Shown here one piece after another: positions 7,684 to 14,125 of a DNA stretch of 17,176 nt. Numbering within the stretch: position 1 is the first letter of the stretch; every line of letters starts with the position of its first letter. The translations under genes were made by a program, and so were the position numbers. Under the pieces are notes generated by a model, which searched no databases, had not been told where the DNA came from, and saw nothing but the letters and a program-made list of their open reading frames with translations. The DNA is from Syntrophomonas sp. UBA5314 (GTDB lineage Bacteria > Bacillota > Syntrophomonadia > Syntrophomonadales > Syntrophomonadaceae), in NCBI GenBank assembly GCA_002410325.1, contig DHRK01000041.1, positions 1-17,176 on the forward strand, given 5' to 3'.

Positions 7684-8889
7684 GTGCAAGTAATAGACGG
7701 GACGATCACCTCTCCCCAGGGGTTTCTGGCCCAGGGGGTATGTGCTGAAATAAAATACAAGGATAAAAAAGATGTAGCGATAATATATTCAGAGGTGGAA
7801 TGCAATGCCGCGGCGGTCTACACCACCAACCAGGTGCACGCCGCCTGCATCGACCTGTGCCGCGCTCACCTGCAAGACGGACGGGTTCAAGCGGTGGTGG
7901 TGAACAGCGGCAATGCCAATGCCTGCACTGGCCGGCAGGGCATGGAGGACAGCAAGGCGATGGCCAACCTGACCGCCGCTCATCTGGGGATTAAAGGCGA
8001 TAAGGTTCTGGTTGCTTCCACCGGGGTTATCGGTGTATTTATGCCCATGGATAAAATAATGGCGGGAATTGAAATGGCCTCAGCCGGCCTGTCAGCCGAC
8101 GGAGGCCGCGATGCCGCCCTGGCTATCATGACCACCGATCTGGTTCCCAAAGAGGCAGCGGTAGAATTAAAGATCGGCGGCCACCAGATCCGGGTGGCGG
8201 GAATGGCCAAGGGCTCGGGAATGATCCATCCCAATATGGCCACCATGCTGGCCTTTATCACAACAGATGCTCATGTATGCAGCCATAGTTTACAAAAAAT
8301 GTTAAAAAGCGCCGTGGATCGGTCTTTTAATATGATAAGCGTGGATAGGGACACCTCCACCAACGATATGGCCTTGATCATGGCCAACGGCGTGGCCGGC
8401 AACAAAGTAATATATAAGGAAGAAACCGAGGAATACCAGAAGCTTCAGCAAGCCATCAACCTGGTCTGCACTGAACTGGCTAAGAAGATCGCCCGGGACG
8501 GCGAAGGGGCCAACCGCATGATCGAGGTTCAGGTGGAAAACGCCGCCGACGATGAAACCGCCCGGGTGATTGCCCGCTCCATCACCGGCTCCAATCTCAC
8601 CAAAGCGGCCGTATTCGGGGAGGACGCCAACTGGGGCAGGATTCTGGCCGCGGCCGGATACTCCGGGGCTGACTTTGATCCGAACACGGTAGACATATTC
8701 TTGGGATCGTTGCAGGTGGCCCGGGACGGGATGGGCCTCGCCTTTGACGAAGAACAGGGCCGGCGCGAACTGCAGCAAGATCCGGTGGTAATAAGGCTGG
8801 ATATGAAGTCCGGCACGGCTTCGGCCACCGCCTGGGGCTGCGACCTGAGCTACGAATACGTGCGCATCAACGCCGCCTACCGGACTTGA
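7684..8889 (+). CDS. argJ: Glutamate N-acetyltransferase / ornithine acetyltransferase
   Basis: Transfers the acetyl group from N-acetylornithine to glutamate, recycling it. In many Firmicutes it also uses acetyl-CoA to start the pathway. It is made as a precursor that cleaves itself before a threonine. Here that is Thr187 in NMATMLAFITTDA, giving an alpha chain of about 186 and a beta chain of about 215 residues. NSGNANACTG, VASTGVIGVFMPM and KGSGMIHPNMA are all present, and the ending (GCDLSYEYVRINAAYRT) is complete. The GTG start has TAGGAGG at 7669-7675, 8 bases away. Sequence alone does not tell whether this ArgJ is mono- or bifunctional, which matters for the GNAT gene later in the operon. 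Confidence 0.96.
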   Translation: MQVIDGTITSPQGFLAQGVCAEIKYKDKKDVAIIYSEVECNAAAVYTTNQVHAACIDLCRAHLQDGRVQAVVVNSGNANACTGRQGMEDSKAMANLTAAHLGIKGDKVLVASTGVIGVFMPMDKIMAGIEMASAGLSADGGRDAALAIMTTDLVPKEAAVELKIGGHQIRVAGMAKGSGMIHPNMATMLAFITTDAHVCSHSLQKMLKSAVDRSFNMISVDRDTSTNDMALIMANGVAGNKVIYKEETEEYQKLQQAINLVCTELAKKIARDGEGANRMIEVQVENAADDETARVIARSITGSNLTKAAVFGEDANWGRILAAAGYSGADFDPNTVDIFLGSLQVARDGMGLAFDEEQGRRELQQDPVVIRLDMKSGTASATAWGCDLSYEYVRINAAYRT

Positions 8890-8896
8890 GGCAACT

Positions 8897-8909
8897 GCCC
8901 CCAGGGGGC
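8897..8909 (+). other. GC-rich palindrome in the argJ-argB gap
   Basis: GCCCCC-A-GGGGGC lies 7 bases after the argJ stop, in the longest gap (91 bases) within the operon. A second weaker stem, GCTTG (8940-8944) with CAAGC (8957-8961), follows just before the argB ribosome site. No T-run follows either, so they are not terminators. They may mark an RNA processing or stability element between the cistrons. Confidence 0.45.
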
Positions 8910-8980
8910 GCTGACTATAGGAAACGAAAACCCCTGTGCGGCTTGTTTGGTGGAGCCAAGCTTAAGGAGGACTTGAAGAA

Positions 8981-9844
8981 ATGTTTAGTTCAGCCATGGA
9001 GAAAGCTGAAATACTGGTTGAAGCCCTGCCCTACATAAAAGACTTTTACGGCAAAAGGGTGGTCATCAAATACGGCGGGGCGGCCATGATCGACTGCGAA
9101 CTGAAGAAAAAGGTGATGCAGGACATCGTCCTGATGAAGTATGTGGGCATGCATCCCATCGTCGTGCATGGCGGGGGGCCGGAAATTAACACCCTGCTTA
9201 CCCGCCTGGGTATTAAAAGCGAGTTTAAAAACGGCCTGCGCATAACCGACGCCGAGACCATGGAAGTAGTGGAAATGGTCCTGGGGGGCAAGGTGAACAA
9301 GGAAATAGTCTCCGGCATCAACGCCATGGGCGGCAAAGCCATCGGGCTGTCGGGCAAAGACGGAAATTTGCTTCAGGCCACCCTGGCGGCCGCCGACGGC
9401 AGCCTGGGTTTCGTGGGGGCGGTGCAAAAAGTAAACGCCCAGGTGATTGAAACCTTGATCGAGAACGGTTACATTCCGGTAATCGCCCCCATCGGAGTGG
9501 ATGAAGAGCGGCAGAGCTACAACATCAACGCGGACCTGGTGGCGGCGGCCATCGCCGTGGAGTTAAACGCCGATAAACTGGTGCTTTTGACTGACGTTCC
9601 CGGGCTGCTCAATGATCCCCAGGACCCGGAAAGCCTGATTTCCATATTGAAGGTCAGCCAGGTGCAAGATTACATCGGCCGCGGGGTTATTGCCGGGGGG
9701 ATGATTCCCAAGGTGCAGTGCTGTATGGAATCGGTCACCGGCGGAGTAGGCCGGACCCATATCATTGATGGACGCATACCCCACGCCATCCTGCTTGAAA
9801 TCTTCACCCGGGAGGGCGTCGGAACCATGGTTATAAACGAGTAG
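8981..9844 (+). CDS. argB: Acetylglutamate kinase
   Basis: Phosphorylates N-acetylglutamate with ATP, the second step of the pathway. Catalytic Lys30 is in VVIKYGG, the glycine loop is VVHGGGPEIN (61-70), and Arg87 is in the substrate motif LRITD. NINADLVAAAIA, LLTDVPGLL (Asp205) and GGMIPK (Lys244) complete the site. The roughly 24 residues before the first strand form a likely helix (AEILVEALPYIKDFYGK). Arginine-inhibited kinases such as that of Thermotoga have such an N-terminal helix, and the ILLEIFT-x-EGVGTM ending also fits, so feedback inhibition by arginine is inferred. The ATG has a strong TAAGGAGG site about 10 bases upstream. argD starts 15 bases after the stop, in the same frame. 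Confidence 0.97.
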   Translation: MFSSAMEKAEILVEALPYIKDFYGKRVVIKYGGAAMIDCELKKKVMQDIVLMKYVGMHPIVVHGGGPEINTLLTRLGIKSEFKNGLRITDAETMEVVEMVLGGKVNKEIVSGINAMGGKAIGLSGKDGNLLQATLAAADGSLGFVGAVQKVNAQVIETLIENGYIPVIAPIGVDEERQSYNINADLVAAAIAVELNADKLVLLTDVPGLLNDPQDPESLISILKVSQVQDYIGRGVIAGGMIPKVQCCMESVTGGVGRTHIIDGRIPHAILLEIFTREGVGTMVINE

Positions 9845-9859
9845 AGGGGAGGGATTGTC

Positions 9860-11050
9860 TTGCTGAGCAGTCAAGATATCATGGATAAGGGACAAAACTA
9901 CGTGATGAACACCTACGGGCGCTTCCCTATATCCCTGGTCAAGGGGCAGGGTACTTTTGTATGGGACGCCGATGATAAACAGTACCTGGATTTTGTGGCC
10001 GGTATTGCCACCTGTGCCCTGGGACACAGCGCCCCGGAACTGGTGGAAGCCCTGACCGAGCAGGCCAGCAAGCTGTGGCACGTGTCCAACCTGTACTGGA
10101 TTGAACCCCAGGTGGAGCTGGCCGAGAAGCTGGTAGAGCTTTCCGGTCTGGGCAAGGCTTTCTTCTGCAACAGCGGCGCCGAAGCCAATGAAGCGGCCAT
10201 CAAGCTGGCCCGGAAATACTTTTACAGGAAAAAGCAAAACCGCTATGAAATCATAAGCTTCAAGGATTCGTTTCACGGCCGGACCCTGGCCACGGTGACC
10301 GCCACCGGCCAGACCAAATACCAGGAGGGCTTTGCTCCGCTGATGCCGGGATTCGTATACGCTGAATATAATGATATTTCCTCGGTGGAAAAGCTCATAA
10401 ACGACCAAACCTGTGCTATACTGGTGGAACCAATACAGGGCGAAGGCGGGGTAAGGCCGTCCGACCCCGGCTTTTTACAGGCTTTGAGCCAGCTCTGCCA
10501 GCGGGAAGGAATTTTGCTCATATTTGATGAAGTTCAATGCGGAGTGGGTAGAACGGGAAGCTTCTTCGCCTACCAGGGCTACGACGTGACTCCGGATATA
10601 GTAACCCTGGCCAAACAACTGGGCGGCGGCTTTCCGATCGGAGCCATGCTGGCCAGCAACGAGGCAGCCAGCGGCTTTGCGCCCGGCGACCACGCCTCCA
10701 CCTTTGGCGGCAATCCCCTGGCAGCGGCGACCGCCCGGCGCCTGGTGAAAATTGTCAGCCAGCCGGCTTTCCTGAAAGAAGTCCGGAAGAGCGGTCAGGC
10801 CCTCCATGACAAGCTGACGGCCCTTACTGACAATCGCATAGCCGAGGTTCGGGGCCGGGGACTGCTCATAGGAGTCGAATTAACGGTTGAAGTTAAGGGC
10901 CTTATCGACCTGTGCATCCAAAAGGGGCTGCTCCTGGTGGGAGCCGGACCCAAAGTGGTGCGTTTCGTCCCGCCGCTCAATGTCAAACAGATCGAGTTAA
11001 GCCAGGCGGTGGCTATATTCAGGGAAGCCCTGCAGGAATGGGCCCCTTAA
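9860..11050 (+). CDS. argD: Acetylornithine aminotransferase
   Basis: PLP enzyme that transaminates N-acetylglutamate semialdehyde with glutamate to N-acetylornithine. The PLP lysine is Lys252 in TLAKQLGGGFPIGAM and the ring-binding Asp is Asp223 in IFDEVQCGVGRTG. FFCNSGAEANEAAIKLAR (101-118) binds phosphate and VEPIQGEGG is present. The length of 396 is normal for class III aminotransferases of this type. The TTG start is chosen because GGGGAGGG (9846-9853) lies 6 bases before it; the first in-frame ATG (9881) has no ribosome site near it. A lysine-pathway N-succinyl-diaminopimelate role is also possible for such enzymes, but the operon supports arginine synthesis. Confidence 0.95.
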   Translation: MLSSQDIMDKGQNYVMNTYGRFPISLVKGQGTFVWDADDKQYLDFVAGIATCALGHSAPELVEALTEQASKLWHVSNLYWIEPQVELAEKLVELSGLGKAFFCNSGAEANEAAIKLARKYFYRKKQNRYEIISFKDSFHGRTLATVTATGQTKYQEGFAPLMPGFVYAEYNDISSVEKLINDQTCAILVEPIQGEGGVRPSDPGFLQALSQLCQREGILLIFDEVQCGVGRTGSFFAYQGYDVTPDIVTLAKQLGGGFPIGAMLASNEAASGFAPGDHASTFGGNPLAAATARRLVKIVSQPAFLKEVRKSGQALHDKLTALTDNRIAEVRGRGLLIGVELTVEVKGLIDLCIQKGLLLVGAGPKVVRFVPPLNVKQIELSQAVAIFREALQEWAP

Positions 11051-11122
11051 ACCTTAAGCAGCTGCGGTTTTATAAACGATCACCCCGGCTGCCCATGAAT
11101 TCTAAAGATAGGAGTGGACAGG

Positions 11123-12064
11123 ATGATTGGTTTAAAGAATACTCTGCGCGGACGTGACTTTATTTCCATTCACGATTTTACCTGTGCCGATGTTGACTAC
11201 TTTCTAAGCGTGGCTGCAGAATTAAAACGAATGCAAAAGATGGGTATACCCCATCCTTACCTGGCCGGCAAAACCCTGGCCATGATATTCCAGAAGGCCT
11301 CCACCCGGACCCGGGTGGCCTTTGAAGTGGGCATGTACCAGTTGGGCGGGCACGCCCTGTTCTTGAGCCCCCGCGACATTCAACTGGGCCGGGGTGAGAC
11401 CATCAAGGACACCGCCCTGGTTTTGGCCCGCATGGTGGACGGCATCATGATCCGCACCTTTGATCATGAAGAAGTGGTGGAGATGGCGCGTTGGGCTGAT
11501 GTACCGGTGATCAACGGCCTGACCGACCTGCTCCATCCCACCCAGGTGATCGGGGATCTGCTGACCATCAAAGAGCGCAAGGGACAGCTAAAGGGTCTGA
11601 AGCTTACCTATGTAGGCGACGGCAACAATGTGGCTCACGAGCTCCTGTTCGGGGGAGCCAAGGTGGGTATGGACGTGGTCATCGCTTCGCCCTCCGGATT
11701 TGAGCCCGATGCCGGAGTTCTGGAACTGGCCCGCCAGGCTGCCCTGGAAACCGGGGCGACTTTGAGCGTGGTCCCCGACCCGGAAGAAGCGGTAAAGGAT
11801 GCCGACGTGGTCTACACCGACGTGTGGGCCTCCATGGGCCAGGAAGAACAGGCTGAAGAAAAGGAAAAGAACTTCCTGCGCTACCAGGTAAACGCCAAAC
11901 TGATGAAAGTGGCAAAGAAGGATGCCATCGCTCTGCACTGCCTGCCGGCCAAGCGCGGCAAGGAGATCACCGACGAAGTCATGGACGGACCGCAGTCGGC
12001 TATATTCGATGAATCGGAAAACCGCCTGCACGCCCATAAAGCGATCATGGCCTTGACTATGTAA
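11123..12064 (+). CDS. argF: Ornithine carbamoyltransferase
   Basis: Joins ornithine and carbamoyl phosphate to give citrulline. The carbamoyl-phosphate loop is Ser60-Thr-Arg-Thr-Arg64 (KASTRTRVAFEVGM). His138-Pro-Thr-Gln141 (LLHPTQVIGD) and the ornithine loop His272-Cys-Leu-Pro275 (HCLPAKRG) are intact, as is DVVYTDVWASMGQE. This separates it from aspartate carbamoyltransferase. With the ATG at 11123 it has 313 residues. TAGGAG (11109-11114) lies 8 bases before that ATG; the in-frame GTG at 11114 overlaps this ribosome site and is rejected. The 72-base gap after argD contains a weak stem (GCAGC/GCTGC) and no terminator. Carbamoyl phosphate must come from carAB genes elsewhere. Confidence 0.96.
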   Translation: MIGLKNTLRGRDFISIHDFTCADVDYFLSVAAELKRMQKMGIPHPYLAGKTLAMIFQKASTRTRVAFEVGMYQLGGHALFLSPRDIQLGRGETIKDTALVLARMVDGIMIRTFDHEEVVEMARWADVPVINGLTDLLHPTQVIGDLLTIKERKGQLKGLKLTYVGDGNNVAHELLFGGAKVGMDVVIASPSGFEPDAGVLELARQAALETGATLSVVPDPEEAVKDADVVYTDVWASMGQEEQAEEKEKNFLRYQVNAKLMKVAKKDAIALHCLPAKRGKEITDEVMDGPQSAIFDESENRLHAHKAIMALTM

Positions 12065-12083
12065 GGGAGTGTTGAGAGAGAGA

Positions 12084-12527
12084 ATGAAACAGGGGGAGTT
12101 CATCATCCGCCCGGCCAGGGAAGGCGATATACCGGCCATGCTGGCCTTATGGAGTGGGATTAAAGAAATTCAATCAGCTTCGGTTCCCGACAACCCTGAA
12201 CAGGTCAAACGCTTTTTGGAGCTCAATCCGACCGGCTTCTTGGTGGCCTGCCGGGCTGGCCGGCTGGTGGGAACCATCATGGGCGGCTACAACGGCTGGC
12301 GGGGTGCCATATATCATCTATCCGTGGATGAAAGCTGCCGGGGACAGGGAATCGCCAAACAACTGATGCAAAGCTGCCTGAAGGCCTTGCGGCAGTTGGG
12401 AGCCCCCCGGGTGGATCTGACCACCTACGACTACAACACCAGGGCCCAGGGCTTTTACGAGGCTTTAGGCTTTTATGAAAGAGACGATATCAAGAACTAT
12501 TCATATCTGTACGAGGCCGGTAAATAA
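12084..12527 (+). CDS. GNAT-family N-acetyltransferase in the arginine operon
   Basis: A single GNAT domain of 147 residues that uses acetyl-CoA. It opens with the usual IIRPAREGDIPAM strand-helix, and motif A is VDESCRGQGIAKQLM, with the pyrophosphate loop RGQGIA at 86-91. YNTRAQGFYEALGFYERD is the C-terminal motif. The stretch GTIMGGYNGWRGAIYHLSV resembles the uncharacterised E. coli YpeA group. It lies 19 bases after argF and 39 before argG, so it is co-expressed with arginine enzymes. A role as a short-form N-acetylglutamate synthase is plausible but unproven; protein or small-molecule acetylation is equally open. The start is uncertain: GTG 12069 and TTG 12072 are in frame but too close to AAGGGAG (12063-12069), and the ATG at 12084 is 14 bases away from it. 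Confidence 0.9.
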   Translation: MKQGEFIIRPAREGDIPAMLALWSGIKEIQSASVPDNPEQVKRFLELNPTGFLVACRAGRLVGTIMGGYNGWRGAIYHLSVDESCRGQGIAKQLMQSCLKALRQLGAPRVDLTTYDYNTRAQGFYEALGFYERDDIKNYSYLYEAGK

Positions 12528-12566
12528 TAACCGGAGCAATAATAATAAACAAGCGGGAGGAATACC

Positions 12567-13769
12567 ATGGCCAAGGTAGTTCTGGCATATTCGGGAGGAC
12601 TCGATACCTCCATCATCATTCCCTGGCTGAAGGAAAACTATGGATACGAAGTGGTAGCCATGTGTGCCGACCTGGGGCAGGGCGAGGAGCTGGCTCCTCT
12701 GCATGACAAGGCCCTCAGAACCGGAGCCACATCCATCTATATCGAAGACCTGCGCCGGGAATTTGTTACCGATTTTATCTGGCCGGTGCTCAAATCGGGC
12801 GCCATCTATGAAGGAAAATACCTGCTGGGGACCAGCTTTGCCCGGCCCCTCATCGCCAAGCGGATGGTGGAAATCGCCCATCAGGAAGGGGCGGAAGCGA
12901 TTGCCCACGGGGCTACCGGCAAGGGCAATGACCAGGTCCGTTTTGAGCTGACCACCAAGGCCCTGGACCCCAGCCTGAAGATCATCGCCCCCTGGAGGGA
13001 ATGGAATATTCGCTCCCGGGAAGACGCCATCGACTATGCCCAGGCGCACAACGTACCGGTTACCGCCACCAAGGAGAAAATCTACAGCCAGGACCGCAAC
13101 CTCTGGCATCTGAGCCATGAGGGCGGTGACTTGGAGGACCCCTGGAACGAGCCGCAGGGCCGCATGTTCCAGCTGACCGTGCCCCCGGAAAAGGCCCCCG
13201 ACGTTCCGACCTATATTGAGATTGACTTTGAACAAGGCGTGCCCGTGGCCCTGGACGGAGTCAAACTGGGTCCGGTGGAACTGATCGAAAAACTCAATGA
13301 AATAGCCGGAGCCAACGGGGTGGGAGTGGTCAGCCTGGTGGAAAACCGCCTGGTAGGCATGAAATCCCGCGGGGTCTACGAGTGCCCGGGAGGAACGGTG
13401 CTGTTCACCGCCCACCGGGAGCTGGAAAACCTCACCCTAGACCGCCGCACCTTCCACTTCAAGGAGCAGGTGGCGGTGCTCTACGGGGAACTGGTCTATG
13501 ATGGCAACTGGTACTCCCAGCTGAAAAAAGCGCTGGACGCCTTCATCGACTCCACTCAGGAAACGGTGACCGGCACCGTGCGGGTCAAACTGTACAAAGG
13601 CAACTGCACCGCGGTGGGGGCCAAATCGCCCTATTCGCTCTACCGCCTGGACCTGGCCACCTTTAGCGCCGACGACATCTATTCGCAAAAGGATGCCGAA
13701 GGCTTTATAAACCTGTTCGGGCTGCCGCTCAAGGTGCAGGCTCTGATGGAAAAAAGTTTAAAGAAATAG
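12567..13769 (+). CDS. argG: Argininosuccinate synthase
   Basis: ATP-dependent condensation of citrulline and aspartate to argininosuccinate. The N-terminal PP-loop SGGLDTS is at residues 9-15 (VVLAYSGGLDTSIIIPWL). GATGKGNDQVRFE, the YSQDRNLWHLSHEGG stretch and GVYECPGG are all as in the family. The length of 400 and the ending (LFGLPLKVQALM) are normal. The ATG has GGGAGG just upstream (about 12555-12560). Its usual partner argH, which cleaves argininosuccinate, does not follow; a 356-base gap and nrdD come next. The stop is TAG; the frame stays open for a further 44 codons, but the translation there does not look like ArgG. Confidence 0.97.
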   Translation: MAKVVLAYSGGLDTSIIIPWLKENYGYEVVAMCADLGQGEELAPLHDKALRTGATSIYIEDLRREFVTDFIWPVLKSGAIYEGKYLLGTSFARPLIAKRMVEIAHQEGAEAIAHGATGKGNDQVRFELTTKALDPSLKIIAPWREWNIRSREDAIDYAQAHNVPVTATKEKIYSQDRNLWHLSHEGGDLEDPWNEPQGRMFQLTVPPEKAPDVPTYIEIDFEQGVPVALDGVKLGPVELIEKLNEIAGANGVGVVSLVENRLVGMKSRGVYECPGGTVLFTAHRELENLTLDRRTFHFKEQVAVLYGELVYDGNWYSQLKKALDAFIDSTQETVTGTVRVKLYKGNCTAVGAKSPYSLYRLDLATFSADDIYSQKDAEGFINLFGLPLKVQALMEKSLKK

Positions 13770-13777
13770 CACCTAAC

Positions 13778-13883
13778 GGGGGGCGGTTCTACTGTTACAC
13801 CAGTTAACTTTGAAAGTGTGACAGAAAAACTGCCTCCCGGTTACGCGTTCCTTGTCACAAAAAAGTCCGAAAGCCCCCTTTTT
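13778..13883 (+). ncRNA. Predicted structured RNA or attenuator-like terminator after argG
   Basis: GGGGGC (13779-13784) can pair with GCCCCC (13873-13878), which is followed by five Ts, giving a terminator-like closing stem. Inside are a hairpin ACTG/CAGT (13791-13804) and a stem TGTGACA/TGTCACA (13817-13823 with 13853-13859) holding an inner AACTG/CGGTT hairpin. Together these make a three-way junction. In competition, the G-run 13778-13786 can pair over nine bases, two of them G-U, with CTGCCTCCC (13830-13838), which would break the terminator. I recognise no known RNA family. At minimum it is likely the 3' end of the arginine operon. Confidence 0.45.
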
Positions 13884-13943
13884 GCTCGCATTATGTAAAC
13901 CCGTGTAATTATCTTGGGATCTTCATAAAATATTTTCTGCTTA

Positions 13944-13972
13944 TTGTCGGAAATCAGCTAATTGGCTATAAA
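13944..13972 (+). promoter_or_regulatory. Possible second, upstream nrdD promoter
   Basis: TTGTCG (13944-13949), a 17-bp spacer and TATAAA (13967-13972) form a fair sigma-A-like promoter. Transcription would start near 13979, about 150 bases before nrdD, and would run through the NrdR boxes. It is weaker than the promoter at 14041. Confidence 0.35.
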
Positions 13973-14040
13973 TATGGGTTCCGAGGATTATCATGTCAGA
14001 ATTTTACTTGGAAAATTACTGGCCTAGGACTATTATCCTC

Positions 14041-14069
14041 TTGAATGCATTTCCCGATATACTTAATAT
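14041..14069 (+). promoter_or_regulatory. Predicted nrdDG promoter
   Basis: TTGAAT (14041-14046), a 17-bp spacer and TAATAT (14064-14069). Transcription would start near 14076, about 50 bases before the nrdD GTG. The -10 lies inside the first NrdR box, so NrdR binding would block it. Confidence 0.75.
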
Positions 14070-14074
14070 AGTGG
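14059..14074. promoter_or_regulatory. NrdR box 1
   Basis: ATACTTAATATAGTGG matches about 12 of 16 positions of the NrdR consensus acaCwAtATaTwGtgt and overlaps the -10. Confidence 0.75.
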
Positions 14075-14089
14075 TTAGGGGAAAATACA

Positions 14090-14105
14090 CCACTAGATAT
14101 AGTGG
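14090..14105. promoter_or_regulatory. NrdR box 2
   Basis: CCACTAGATATAGTGG matches about 13 of 16 positions of the NrdR consensus and is nearly a perfect palindrome. It starts 31 bp after box 1, three helical turns, which is the known spacing of paired NrdR boxes. Confidence 0.8.
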
Positions 14106-14125
14106 TATTATGGGGAGGTCGTTAA

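Noticed and set aside
13785..13815. Resemblance of GGTTCTAC...TACACC to the loop of a preQ1-I riboswitch
   Set aside because: The A-rich tail that must follow the stem is absent and no queuosine gene is downstream.
13767..13904. argG frame open for 44 codons after its TAG, as at gltB
   Set aside because: The translation does not resemble any ArgG ending, and ArgG is already full length at the TAG. The open frame coincides with the predicted RNA structure.
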